DNA of 64,000 bases from positions 62,001 to 126,000 of the forward strand of contig NC_079368.1 in NCBI RefSeq assembly GCF_021018895.1, given 5' to 3'. Below, in pieces: positions 44,627 through 56,842 of this stretch. Numbering within the stretch: the first letter of the stretch is position 1; each line of letters opens with the position of its first letter. The notes beneath the pieces are model-generated. The model was not told the origin of the DNA. It did no database searches and was given only the letters and a program-made list of their open reading frames with translations. Made by a program: the position numbers and the translations under genes. The stretch is from Seriola aureovittata. Taxonomy: Eukaryota > Chordata > Actinopteri > Carangiformes > Carangidae.

Positions 44627-45746
44627 TCCCGTGCTGGGTGTGTGTGTATCGGACCAACAATTAACTTGTACATAAGAGTGTTGTGTTTTTGTAGCTTCAG
44701 AATATTGGATTGTGATGTTTATTACAACTTCAGCAATGTCTGCCGTCGTGCTGTCGACACGCAGCTCTGCTCGCTAACCGGAACTACAAACAAAATAACA
44801 TGTTAGTTATTACTCACAAATCCCTGAGTTGTCATCTGGAACATGGGTGAACAATGAGGAAGTGGGTGATGCCCGGCGATGGGAACCATGAGTGGTAGAC
44901 TGGAGACAACAGTCCAGACCAAGCGATGGCTGCGCAGGAGACTTCTGCTCCTTGATGTGTTTCCCTGTCCTCTCTGTCTAAGTGTACAAGTGTGTACAAG
45001 ACAGTTTTCTCAGTCACTTTACTCATTCACTTCACTCATTTACTTCTCACGCCGAGCTCGTTTAAGCTTAAAATCATCTGACAACGTTAACACATACTAG
45101 CAACACAGAGTAAAATTAGTTACTTCTACATTGAAAAAAATACTAGCGCGCTAATCACGGTTAGCTTTTCACTTTAACACATGTTAATGAAGCATTATAA
45201 ACATACATACTTAATGACATTTGTTCATTCGCCTATAGCATTATTTAATTCGAAATAAACTACATGAACACAACTTCTCAAAAATAATAGAGTAAATGTT
45301 TTCTTACCTTATATTTTCGCAGGATATAAATTTCTTAGGTGGCCAAACAGATTCTTTACGATCTTTCCTATTGTTCTCCGTTATCATCCTTAGATTCGCT
45401 CAAAATAAGAATTTTGCAGATATAAAATAATGGTATGAAGTGGGACACAGTTCCAGTCTCCTAAGTGGGCGTTGTCCCTCAGCCCCTCCCTCAAGCGAAG
45501 GCAACTGGCATGAAATGTGACAGTAGCTAATATTAAAATCTATCCCTGTTTAGACTTAACTCTCTGCATTGTGTTCATTTTGTTGGCTGCTGGTGATTGC
45601 ACCCCTGGAGTTTCACCCCACTTCCACTCCCTCACCAATGAGAACCATGAAATTTAGAAGAAATCCCTTAGCTGAGAAGGATTCACTGTCATTTAGTGTC
45701 ATTATGTCATTATGTGTAATATGAAAATGTAAACCCTCATGGCTGT

Positions 45747-45830
<84 letters not shown>

Positions 45831-46870
45831 TTTGAGTGGGAGAGGGAGTCTCCATTGCTAATTCTCCAGTGTTATTTAGATGAGGTCTTTGTTAGAACAG
45901 TCTTGTAAAAACCCTTATGTTGTCTTTTGAGATGTCTTGGGGGGCATGTGGGGAAGAGCAAGGGGTGGTGGCTGTGCTAGATTTTTAAGCAAGAAGAATC
46001 TTTGCCCAGGAAAAAACAGCTTGTGGCAGCTTTGTTTCACATCAGTTTTGTTCTTCCAATGATTCTTCTTGCTTAAAATCCTTTGTTGCGTAGCAAGTCT
46101 ACAATAGTAGTCTTCTGTCAAGATATTGTTGAGATACTGAGTCATAATTATGAAATAGTTAAGTCATTATGGTTAAAGTCATATGAGATTTGAAGTAATA
46201 ATTGTGAGATACTACATGACTGTTTTTTTTAAGTAGCGGAAATGGGCTTCCATAGGTACTGTACTCTAAACAATAAATTAGTTGTTTGCAAAGACAAACT
46301 TGCAATTAATTGTATATATCTGCAGAGACATGTTGCTGAAGACATTTGCAGCTGACACAGTGAGTGACTAAGATTTCCTTAAAAATAATAGAATTACTTT
46401 ATGGTTTTCTAGGTTCTTCTCACGTGATGTCATGACAACAGTCAATAAAGACCTAATATGCTGGGCCTAGATTAGGAAGTGTGTGTGTGTTCTGTTTGAG
46501 CAATAAGCTAGGTTTACAGAGATTTTAGAACAGCTATGGGGGTGCTGTTAGGAATGACATGTTCATGTGCATGGATGATGAGTCATTTACAGTGAGCTGC
46601 TTTCTCCGGGGCTCAACTGGTCTCAGGTCCTTTCTCAGTCTTTAGAGAGAGGTGGAAGAAGAAAGAAATTCATGTACCTCCATTTTGTAAAAGTAATAAT
46701 AGGCAGTCATTGAGAATCCGTGGTTTACAGCAAGTAAGACAGACCAGCCAACTGGTGGCCTAGATCATTTGTATCAAACTGACCACAAATGACAGAATTT
46801 ACATTGAATCTTTGCTGTCTTTGCTTAAGTAATTTTTCTATTTACTCCATCTTTCTTTTTCAGTCTTAAG
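44627..46870. other. Stretch without a recognised gene
   Basis: Nothing recognised except the GT microsatellite below. Confidence 0.4.
45749..45827. repeat. (GT)n microsatellite
   Basis: About 39 GT units. Confidence 0.95.
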
Positions 46871-46879
46871 GGACAAGTG

Positions 46880-49800
46880 GAAAATGCATGATCACTATGA
46901 TATTAGATAAAAGCATACCACCTTACCTTACCAATCATGGTAAAAACATAGAGCAATTAGGAGCATTGCGATTTATTAACAGGAAGTACTACGAATTTGG
47001 TAACAGAACAAGCCGCCTACTGGCCTTCCAGCTGCGTAAAGCTCAATCTAACAGAGTAGTGCATAAAATAAAATGCCCAAATAATAACCAGATGTTAACC
47101 CAACCAAAAGATATCTCAGAGGCATTTGCTACTTATTACCAAAAGCTGTATACAGGTGAAGATCAGCCTCATAAAAAAGAAAAGATTGAATCCTTCCTTA
47201 ATTCAATTAATTTAACCAGATTAACAGTAGAGGAGGCAGATACAATGACACGTCCAATTACAGAAGAAGAAATCAAGGAAAATATTCTCAGACTTAAAAA
47301 TAACAAATCTCCAGGGGTAGATGGCCTTCCTGGAGAATATTATAAAACCCTGATAAATGAGTTAACTCCAGTTTTGTGTAGAGAAAGGACACCCCCCTGG
47401 GTCATGGTCATATGCAGTGATAAGTGTTATTCATAAAGACAATAAAGACTCGACTCTATGTACATCTTACCGCCCTATCAGTCTCCTATGTGTAGATCTT
47501 AAAATCTTGACTTCCATTATAGCAAATAGAATACAAAAATACATTAGAAAACTTATAAAGCCAGACCAGACGGGTTTTATTAACAATAGACAGGGAACTG
47601 ATGATGTAAGAAGAGCCTTGAATTTACAGTCACTTGCAGCCAAGAGGGACAACCCGTCAAGGCATTCGACAGGGTCGACTGGACCTTCTTAGAACAGACT
47701 CTCAGCAAAATGGGCTTCAATGATATCTTTGTGAGGTGGATCAAAACTTTTTTATAAAAACCCAAGATCCAGAGTTAGAGTAAACGGGCATTGCTCAGAA
47801 TTCTTCCCGCTGGGACGTGGCACACGTCAAGGAGATGCTTTGTCACCCTCTTTGTTTGCTCTCAGCATTGAACCGCTAGCCGAACTGATAAGATCTGATC
47901 CTCTCATACAGGGAATACTTGATGAGGGAAATAACCAGCATAAACTGGCACTTTTCGCAGATGATATATTAATATTTTTGGAAAATCCTATTACCTCTGT
48001 CCCCGCTCTCCTACATGACCTTAATGAGTACAGTAAAGTGTCGGGCTATAAAGTTAATACGAACAAATCTGAAGCCATGATGATCATTGGGGACTGGCCC
48101 TCCCAGTTAGATGACCTGGTCTCTTTCAGAATATCCAATCAGGGATTCAGATATCTTGGTGTTTTTCTCACACCTAAAACCACACAATTATTTTCCTCTA
48201 ATTACAATAAACTGATCAAAGAAATTAAAAAGGATTTAAATAGATGGGATTTGCTCCCCTTGTCACTCTTTGGCAGAATAGAGTCTGTGAGAATGAATAT
48301 CCTACCAAGACTACTATTTTTGTTTCAGTCCCTCCCTATTTTAGTACCACAATCTATATTTAATTTATTAGAAAAATTTATATCAAAATTCATTTGGCAA
48401 AACCAAAGACCAAGAATACGGTTGAAAGTACTGATGTCAGCAAAGGAGAAAGGAGGCTTGAACCTACCCAATCTAAAATTTTACTACTGGGCAGCTCAGC
48501 TGCAAGCAGTGGTGGCATGGGTGGTTGGGGACTTAGAGAATGGATGAGTATTGAACAAAACTCCATTCCAGGGGTACCGTTGTCTAGTCTTCCATTTCTT
48601 AGCCAGCAATCTCAGAAAAAACTTAAAATCAATGATTTATGAATTGTACACACATTGAAGGTCTGGAATTTAGCTCAAAAACAACTTAAGGGAGCTGTAA
48701 ACCTGTCACGGGCTATGCCTATAGCAGGGAGTTTTTACCATCTATGTATGATAGGGCTTATAAAAGATGGGCAGAGACTGGTCTGATAATAATAAATCAA
48801 CACCTGGATGGACAGGTATTTAAATCTTTTTCACAACTTAGAGACAAATTTGACTTACCTTCAAGTGATCTTTATATATAATTACAAATCAGACATTATG
48901 TCACAAAAAATACAGATTGGGAAAATATACAAAAGGAACCTACAAATATAGAAAGCTATTTCATATATCTTGTTGAACACCATTCTTTAACAAAAAAACT
49001 AATATCCCACATGTACAAAAAATCAATGATGGATATGTCAGACAATACACTACACATCAAGCAACAATGGGAACTGGAGCAATAATAGATGATGACTCTT
49101 GGGAAAAAAATATGTTCCAGATGCCATAGGGGGGTTGGAAGCCAACTATACAAAGAATTTGACTGTAAGGTCAAAATTAGGTTCTTCAGAACACCACTAA
49201 CAACTCTTGTTTCCAAGGACAATCCCAGCAACAAATGCTGGAGGAACTGTGGTATGGTCGGCGACCATACTCATATATTTTGGGACTGCCCGAAATTACA
49301 AACATTTTGGAAAAATGTCAAAGAAGAACTGGAAAAAATTGTGGCAGTGGACCTTCCTATGGACTCTTTGTTATTTCTATTAGATGTGTTTCCTGATCAT
49401 CTGTTTACCACTGAACAATGTTATATATTACATATTTTGTTGATGATTGCAAGAAAAAGGATTACTATCAATTGGATGAAGACTGACCCTCCCATGATCA
49501 GTCAGTGGTTACAGAAAGTAAAACATGTCTACATGATGGAATATATGGCTGCCCAATTACAGCTAAAAGTACCTGCTTTTATGAGAAGGTGGATCCCAGT
49601 TACTAACTATCTCGCTTAGGACTTTTATATTCTCTTATATATCTCTTATATCTCTTTTATTATCTAAAATATCCCTTTTTTGGAGTACAGAACTAGATAA
49701 AATGTGTGCTATACCCTTTACAGTGCTATCTCTGTGTGACAGTTGAGACCCAATCTCAAGATGATTTTTTTTAAAAATCTTTAAAAAAAAATTTAATTAA

Positions 49801-49900
49801 TTAATTAATTAATTAATTTATTTATTTTCTTTTTGCATTCCTTGGCGATGTTAATTGCCTGTTAATGTACATTTAAGGCAATAAAGTTTTAAAAAAAACA
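46880..49900 (+). mobile_element. L1/Tx1-type LINE, 5' truncated
   Basis: ORF2 of a non-LTR retrotransposon followed by a 3' UTR with a TTAA tract (49797-49820), AATAAAG and A run at about 49880-49898. The endonuclease and ORF1 are missing, as expected of a 5'-truncated insertion. I found no target duplication. Confidence 0.9.
46888..49619 (+). pseudogene. ORF2 of the LINE: RT and C-terminal zinc segment
   Basis: In broken frames: ITEEEIKENILRLKNNKSPGVDGLP (RT entry), SYRPISLLCVDLKILTSIIA, RQGTDDVRRALNL, GTRQGDALSPSLFALSIEPL and the catalytic FADDILIFLENP, then the thumb region FLGVFLT-like RYLGVFLTPKT and FGRIESVRMNILPRLLFLFQ. The C-terminal part includes CWRNCGMVGDHTHIFWDC, a C-x3-C-x7-H-x4-C cluster, and ends in a TAG at 49617. 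Frame breaks near 47400, 47660, 47750 and 48545, with stops up to 49090. The L1-like clade is supported by the DDVRRALNL and GDALSP blocks. Confidence 0.88.
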
Positions 49901-51739
49901 GAAGGAATGGTGGATGGGTTTCTTTTTCCACCTCCCTCTGCCACACTCCTTATTGGTGTCAGTGCCCTTGAACTCTTCTATCGAATTGATTATTTTACAT
50001 ATAGAACATGGTTTGAATTGAAAGTTCTTAGCAAATGTTGAGATTTTAAAAAACTAAAATCCAGGTAGGGAATGAGGTATCTAGCAAACGAATAACGCTA
50101 CAGACAACCAACCATTCATGCATTAGCGATATAGTGATAAGTCAACTTAGCAAACAATAACGTGCGTGTCATCGAAGGCTATTGACCTGTTGCTAAAATT
50201 ACAAACACCACAAGCTGTAATTTCAAGCCTTTCATGTATGTCAATAATGCTTTCATAGCACCTGTTTGAAAGTTGCAATAAAACTAGCTGTGACGTGACC
50301 ACTAATTAACTCTATCTAGTGCACGTTTTCATAGGTCAAATTGCCAGTAAAGGATGATAAATGAAATTTCAATCCTGATATTTCCAATATTTTGGCTGGA
50401 TAAAGATGCTTTCCCCACTGCACCAACACCTCTGTATCCACATCCCTGTCTTTTGGGTTCAGTGTATTGGCAGACAATCCTGTACTGCTTGAATTAACTT
50501 AATTTAGGGGTCCAACGCCCAATGTGTTCTCTTCAAAAAACTCAAACATTACAGACATACATGACATCATTTTTTAGCACCTGTAGCGTTAAGCCATATT
50601 TTAGGATTTACTCTTGTTGAAATGGGGCACCAGTCCTCTAGGAGGACACCAATGAATTACTTCATTGCCAAATTTATCAATCTCATATCGGAAGCCATGA
50701 CTTCTCGATTCAATGGATCTCCAGTCTCTACGTCAAAAGAATACAACAGGACAACAACTGGGTGTAAATAAAGGAGTTTATTTAACTAAACTACTATCTA
50801 GAGAGTAAATGCAAGGTGTAATCATAAATCATGATTACACCTAATCATAAAGATGAAAATAATAATGAAATGAGCAGTGTGATGAGTTGGCAATGGTGGG
50901 AGAGGATATGTTATGGCTATACACTATGGCTATACAGCTAATGACACTACATCTACGAATTAGGTTTGATGATTAAATATTGCTATATTTCGACATCAAC
51001 CCAGTCATGAGCAGAGTGTTAAGACCGGCCTACTGTGAGTTGCGCTGTAGCTGAGGATCCTCGGCTGGAACCCAGGTGGCTGTGGTTGCCGTGGTAACCC
51101 TGGAGACACGGGATCTAGGTGGATTCTCTTGGAGGCCGTGTCCCGTTATCACGATGAGGGATTCTGCCGGTGTCTCAGCGGTTCAGCTACGGTGGAGTTT
51201 GCCAGGAGACTTTCTGTCTCGGGTACTCTTGATTTCTGCTCGGCTTCTCTGCAGGCGGTCGTGTAGGTGTTATCTGCTGGTGTCTCTTGCGGGTTGATGC
51301 GAAATAAACTCTAATGCTCTTCACTTTGGTTGGATACCTTTAGAGGAGACTGGCGTTGACCAGATGACTCTAAAGTTGTCAAAATCTTCAAAAAGGAAAA
51401 CTTGATGATGATTAAAAGATACAAAATTACTCTGAGGCACTTCTGTTGTTTTGGTTCAGTTGGTCTTGACTTGGCTTATAAAAATAAAAGATTGCGCATG
51501 TAGACAAAAGTCATGTTACTTGTAGCTTGTGGTAAAGAAAAATAAAAGACGCGAAAAGTGCAAAAATGACTTAGAGCCATGAGTTTGTGGCTAGCAGCTT
51601 AGAACTAAGAGTTTACATGGCTACAGAGCCGGGACTCTGAGCTTTGAGCAAAGATCTCAGCTTCTAGTTTCTGCATCGTTTCTCGCTTCTCACATCTTCT
51701 TGTCATCTGGGTTTCTCTGACTTTTCTTTCTCTTCTGGA
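49901..51739. other. Stretch without a recognised gene
   Basis: No family recognised. 51085-51098 holds GTTGCCGTGGTAAC, a strong X-box-like motif. 50630-51300 might be an old LTR-like unit (AAATAAAGGAG near 50768), without supporting ends. Confidence 0.35.
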
Positions 51740-52440
51740 CAGTTCGTGGTGGAGGTGGACGCCTCTGATGTCGGGGTGGGGGCTGTCCTGTCTCAGCAGG
51801 CTATCGATGACCAGAAGCTCCACCCCTGCGCATTTCTCTCTTGGTGTCTGAACCCTGCAGAAAAGAACTATGACATTAGCAATCGGAGTTCCTGGCGGTC
51901 AAAATGGCACTGGAGGAGTGGCGTCACTGGCTGGAGGGTCCAAACAACCGTTCCTTGTGTGGACGGATCACAAGAACCTGGAGTACATCAGCCAAAAGAC
52001 TGAACTCCAGGCAGGCCCGCTGGTCCCTCTTCCTCACCAGGTTCAATTTCACTCTCTCCTATCGCCCAGGGACCCGCAACGTAAAGCCTGACGCACTCTC
52101 CCATCAGTTCCTGAAGGGAGAGGAGGTTTCCAGGGCAGCAGACACCATCCTTCCCTCTGCTCGTCTGGCCACCGCCATTGCATGGGGAATTGAGGAGAGA
52201 GTTAGAGTGGCCCTGGAGGAGCAACCAGATCCCAGCACCTGTCCTCCCAACTGGCTCTTTGTCCTGGCCCACCTCCGTTCCGAGGTGCTCCAGCGGGCCC
52301 ACAGCCTGCCATCCAGGGATCCAGACCAAGGAGGTTCTTCAGCGTCGGTTCTGGTGGGACTCCCTGGACCAGGACACCAAGGGGTTTGTCAAGACCTGCC
52401 CCGTTTGTAACCAGAACAAAGCCTTTTACTCACTATCTGG
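51740..52440 (+). pseudogene. RNase H and integrase zinc domain, chromovirus F
   Basis: [55 protein letters not shown] and CPVCNQNKAF in shifting frames. The entry at 51740 follows a TTCTGGACAG that looks like a splice acceptor but is likely a deletion joint. Confidence 0.85.
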
Positions 52441-52730
52441 GGGACAACGGCTCCCCTGTGCGGATGATCATCAGGCTTTCGTGTGATGATCCTGAGGTGT
52501 TGCCTGTCTGCTTCGCTCGGAAACCCAGTGAGTATATACTTGCTGTGATTGCTGCAAGTGTGAGTTGAGTGAGTGGCTGATTAACAGATGGGCTGCAGGT
52601 GAGACCACTGCCATGTGCCCAGTGGCTGCAAAACACTCACTGAATAGAACACTCCCTCTACCACCTCCCCTAACCTGAGCCTGGGCCTCCACCCCCAGGG
52701 CAGGACAGGCTGTGTTGTTTCCTCTGGTTT
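52441..52730. other. Foreign segment in place of the integrase core
   Basis: About 290 bp between the integrase zinc cysteines and the EFCSLIAATASL segment do not resemble pol. The first and second acidic residues of the integrase triad are thus missing. Source unknown. Confidence 0.6.
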
Positions 52731-53700
52731 GCCACAAGAGTTCTGCTCCCTCATTGCGGCCACGGCCAGCCTGTGATCCGGTTTCCATCCACAATCCAAC
52801 AGCCAGACGGAGCGGAGGAACCAGGAAATGGAGGTGGCTCTCCAGTGCATGGTCTCCAGTCACCCCACGTCCTGGTCGCAGCAGTTGTTGTGGGTGGAAT
52901 ACGCCCACAACACACTCATCAGCTCCTCCACTTGCTTCTCCCGTTCCAGTGTGCTTATGGTTACCAGCCACCCCTGTTCCCGGCCCAGGAGAGGGAGGTC
53001 TCTTGTCCTTTTGTACAGGCTTTCATCCACCGATGTCGTAGCACTTGGTCCCGGGCCAGATCCACTCTTCTGCGGTCGATGGGCCATTACACAGCTTCGG
53101 CCAACCGCTGACACACCATGGCACCCACCTACCAAGTGGGACAGAAGGTGTGGTTGTCGACCCGGGACCTACCGCTCCGGGTCAACTCAAAGAAACTGGC
53201 ACCCAAGTTCATCGGCCTCTTCAAGATTCAGAAGGTCATCAACCCTGCTGCGCCTCAAGCTTCCCCGGTCTATGCGAGTTCACCCCACATTTCACATCTC
53301 TAAAATCAAGCCAGTTCTCGAGAGCCCCTTGATTCTTGCTACCCCGACTCCTCCGCCACCTCACCTTATCGATGGAGACCCGGCTTACACAGTACGACGG
53401 CTCATCCGCTCTCGTTGCCATGGGAGGGGCATCCAGTACCTGGTCGACTGGGAGGGTTATGGTCCAGAGGAGAGATGCTGGGTCCCCGCCAGTTACATCC
53501 TCGACCCTCGGCTCATTACTGACTTCCACCAGCAGCACCCGGACCAGCCCTCCAGGACCCTCCCGTCGACCGGGAACCCCCGCCCGAGCACCTCTGCCGC
53601 TCCTCCCATCCCCGGCCTGCTTGTCTGTCTCAGCCCTGGTAATCACCTCAGCCTTTCATCCCCGACCACGAGTTCTGACTGTTCCCTGGCTGTTCGGTGA
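52731..53700 (+). pseudogene. Integrase end and chromodomain, chromovirus F
   Basis: EFCSLIAATAS (with a TGA for G/S), [59 protein letters not shown] and the chromodomain end [15 protein letters not shown]. At least three frame changes. The last frame ends in a TGA at about 53698. Confidence 0.88.
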
Positions 53701-53865
53701 TTCCCCCTGGTGATCTGTTTCCCTGCCCCTGCTCACCTGCCTCCAGATCTACTCAGCATTCCTCCACGCTTCCTGCTGGTATCCGCTCGCCTGCCATCCT
53801 GAGCATTACCACAGCTGTGAGTACCTGGCATTTCATTCTGAACGGTGCTGTTCCCTGGTCCCGGT

Positions 53866-54383
53866 TCTCTCTTTATTTTTCAAAACAGCTGTGTCGGCGC
53901 GCGGCTGCAGGAGGGCGCACTGCAGAGCCAAAGTCATCTCCTTGGTAAGTAACTACCCTAGATAAATGGCATTAACTAAACAAGGTGTCAGATAATTAAC
54001 ATTTTGGTATGCTTCTTCTAGGTGACAAGGGTTATCCTCTCACAGAATACCTTATAACCACGCTGGCTAACCCTGCTACAGAGCAGGAACGCAGATTCAA
54101 TAGTGCGCACACATGCACACGGGTCACTGTGGAGCGCTGCTTCAGGTTGCTGAAGGGCAGGTGGGTCTGTCTCGGACCAGCAGGAGGAAGGCTGTTGTAT
54201 ACCCCAGAAAAAGTGTGCGACATTATTTTGGCCTGTTCAGTTTTGCACAACATTGCATTAGTGAATGGTGTGCCTCTTGATGTGCTGGTGCAGCCAGATG
54301 AGCCCATGCCCATGGAACCATGGCCAGTACAGCCTCCACTGGGGGCTATACGGAGGAGACAGGACCTCATTCATCGCTTTTAA
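53866..54383 (+). pseudogene. Harbinger transposase, C-terminal exons
   Basis: Exon 53866-53944 (FQNSCVGARLQEGAL.., donor CTTG/GTAAGT) and exon 54022-54383 (acceptor TTCTTCTAG) join in phase at LLGDKGYPL. The second exon has GDKGY with the second acidic catalytic residue and RVTVERCFRLLKGRW with the third, then CDIILACSVLHNIAL. It ends in TAA. About the first 60% of the protein, including the first catalytic aspartate, is absent. Closest known host relative is HARBI1. Confidence 0.88.
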
Positions 54384-54594
54384 AACGTAAAGTATACCTT
54401 AAAGTCTTGCAAATGCTCTGCAGTATTTAATCAGTAATGTGAAGTATTCTAGGTGAAATTGGCTAAAGGCATACTAAACACAGACAATGGACAACATTTA
54501 GTCATTTAAACATTTTATTATGGCTTTATTAGAGTGTCATTCATTTCTTTTAATGTGTTATTTATTGCCTTGAGTGCGCCGACAACTGAGGTCA

Positions 54595-54742
54595 ATAAAC
54601 TGCATATTTATTTTTGTCTCTCCAGGACCTCTGCCGTGACGATGTTTGGTCTTGGCGCAGCACGGGGGCAGAGGGCACGCGCTCACTCTGGGGGGACCAG
54701 TCTGGGGAGGAGACCTGGCCGACATACTGCTGGTGCCTGGCT
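54595..54742 (-). pseudogene. Candidate 3' exon of the Harbinger Myb-like gene
   Basis: Acceptor AATGTTTCAG at about 54743 and a donor-free end near AATAAATATGCAG. A proline/serine-rich open frame (PGTSSMSARSPPQTGPP) is consistent with the low-complexity tail of such proteins, but no conserved motif supports it. Confidence 0.35.
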
Positions 54743-54775
54743 CTGAAACATTTTAAAATACAATAAACATGTATG

Positions 54776-54839
54776 TACAAATAATAAGGCTTACGCATGT
54801 TACATGGGTATGTAACATGCGTAAGCCTTATTATTTGTA
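54776..54839. repeat. 29-bp perfect palindrome
   Basis: Arms 54776-54804 and 54811-54839 are exact reverse complements (TACAAATAATAAGGCTTACG.. ) around the spacer TGGGTA. It lies in an intron of the Myb-like gene, just 3' of the transposase. See findings. Confidence 0.95.
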
Positions 54840-55265
54840 AGAAGTGGTGTACAGTCAGAGTTCGATAGATTTTACAATGCAAGCAAAAGGGGGTAGTTAC
54901 CATTCTGCCCTGGCTCTGGCTCTGGCTCTGACGCGAGTGCGTCTGTGTCTCCTACACCACTTATGCCCGAGATCGACTCGGACCCAATCGATGAGGCAAT
55001 TTTCTCCTCTGTCCCCCGTCAAGATCAGGCTGGAGTCTGGTTGGCCTCCTCCAGTCTGCCTGATGTTGCGCTTTAGTGCAGCAACCCTTTTTGGTGGCCA
55101 GCTTTAAATCAGACCACTTTTTCTTGACCTAAATGTAAAGAATTACCTTAATCAATTAGCAAGCATAAGCTTTTAGGCTGCAGATGAATAAAAGATTCAT
55201 TTAAATCGTTAGGCATAGGTTAAATTATTGACTTGTATTCAAACCTCAGCCGGAGTCCGTTCCTA

Positions 55266-56425
55266 CAGCACGTTCCAGAATTATTATGCAAATGTTCTAT
55301 TTCTCAGATTTTCCTAAATAGTCGATGCAAATGACACTCAGTATAATTTTCAAGCCATCAACCGTTTGAGTATAATTAAAATTTTATTGAACAAACCTCC
55401 CAATGATAACAGTATTTTTTTCAAAAATAAGAAAGTCAAAATGCACTGTTCCAAATTATTATGCACAATGGAGTTTCAAAACATTTTATAGGTTGTAAAG
55501 AACCAAAAATGGTAATTTGTTGAATTTGCAGCATTAGGAGGTCATATTTACTGAAATCAAAAGCTATTTAAAGCAAAAACATCTTAACAGGCCAAGTAAC
55601 ATGTTAACATAGGACCCCATTCTTTGATATCGGTTCTTTTCATACCACGGAAGAAAGGGGTCAGTCAGAAACTCTACATACTTTGCCGAAGTCATTTTCA
55701 CACCTTCAGGGACCCTAAAGGGGCCTACCAGCTCTCTCCCAATGATTTCGGCCCAAAACATTACTCCGCCACCTCCTTGCTGACGTCGCAGCCTTGTTGG
55801 GACATGGTGGCCATCCAGCAACCATCCACCTGGACCATCCAGGAGCCCACTGCAACCGTTTCTGCTTGTGAGCGTTGTTTAGGGGTGGCCGAATAGCAGG
55901 TTTATGCACAACTGCAAAATTTCTGGAGCATCCTACACCTTGAGGTTCGCGGGACTCCAGAGGCACCAGCGGTTTCAAATACTTGTTTGCTGCTTTGTAA
56001 TCGCATTTTAGCAGCTGCTCTCCTAATCCGATGAATTTGTCTGGCAGAAACCTTCCTCATTATGCCTTTATCTGCACGGACCCGTCTGTGCTCTGAATCA
56101 GCCATAAATCTCTTTACAGTACGATGATCACGCTTACCTTGTCCCAGGTATTGCACTATTGGTCGCTTTTCGGCAGCAGAGATCCTTTTTCTTTCCCATA
56201 TTGCTGGAAACCTGTGCCCTGCTTAATAATGTGGAACGTCCTTCTTAAGTAGTTTTCTTTTGATTTGGGTCACCTGGCAAACTAATTATCAGAGGTGTCT
56301 GAGATTGATTTCAATGATCCAAAGTGCCCTGAGACACAATACTATCCATGAGTTTAATTGAAAGACAAAAAATTAAATGTTTATGACACTTAAATCCATA
56401 TTGCATAATAATTTGGAACGCGGTG
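55266..56425 (-). mobile_element. Tc1/mariner element nested in Harbinger
   Basis: TA at both sides (55264-55265, 56426-56427) and inverted ends of the type CAGC(A)CGTTCCA-AATTATTATGC. Minus-strand transposase fragments: helix-turn-helix half (GKRDHRTVKRFMADSEHRR) and catalytic half (GGGGVMFWAEIIG, TSAKYVEFL). Frames are broken; 1160 bp in total, shorter than a full Tc1. Confidence 0.92.
55564..56220 (-). pseudogene. Tc1 transposase, broken
   Basis: Paired-like DNA-binding part at 55902-56220 and DDE part at 55564-55830 in different frames. The middle catalytic segment, MFWAEIIGRELVGPF, corresponds to the M-W-G-F strand of other Tc1s. Confidence 0.82.
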
Positions 56426-56842
56426 TATATGGCAACGCTGTTGACTGCCTCCGTTACCCTCTTCCACACAGCGGTTTTATGAGCTCCTTTGATCCCACTC
56501 TTCAGACTGCCAAAAAGCACATCCTTATTTTGCGCCACCTTGGATGTCAGGATGTCGATCTCCATCTCTGAAAAGTTTTGTTTTTTGCCAGTAACTCTTC
56601 TCTCCATGTTTGACCTTAGTGGGCGAGGCCTCCGAACCAGGAATATTTAAGGGCGTAACATGTTAATGACGATCGAATTCAGCCACCACATTTATCAAGA
56701 TCCGATCATTCGTACACTGGGATTGGTCAGATACGAATGTTTCATGAATCACACGTGTATCCTATCGCAAGACCAATTCTGCGCTCAGATCTGCACCTGT
56801 TTTCACGCAAGATTGATAAATGAGGGCCAGTGTGTTTTTATA

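Larger units (their letters stand above)
51740..53800 (+). mobile_element. Chromovirus F fragment
   Basis: RNase H, integrase and chromodomain of a chromovirus, plus strand. The RT and both LTRs are missing. The element borders Harbinger sequence at its right side (somewhere in 53780-53865) and unassigned DNA at its left. The integrase core is replaced by foreign DNA. Confidence 0.88.
54901..56607 (-). pseudogene. Harbinger Myb/SANT-like gene, split by Tc1
   Basis: Exon 1 starts with ATG at 56605-56607 (MERRVTGKKQNFSEMEID) and runs via VWKRVTEAVNSVA to the Tc1 insertion (55266-56425), continuing ERTPAE to the donor at 55245/55244. Exon 2 (54901-55128) reads VKKKWSDLKLATKKRVAALK, then, after one extra G in a G run, TEEKIASSIGSESISGISG and EPEPEP. 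This is the DNA-binding partner that brings the transposase to the element ends. The extra base and the Tc1 make it non-functional. Confidence 0.85.
53866..56826. mobile_element. PIF/Harbinger transposon, left end missing
   Basis: Two convergent genes, as usual in this superfamily: transposase (plus) and Myb/SANT-like protein (minus). The right end is at about 56786-56826, where ..ATTGATAAATGAGGGCC is the reverse complement of the GGCCCTCATTTATCAAT start I recall from fish Harbingers. Most of the transposase and the left end are gone; chromovirus F borders them. A Tc1 copy is nested inside. Confidence 0.85.

Noticed and set aside
45613..45855. Thr-His repeat protein
   Set aside because: Translation of a GT microsatellite.
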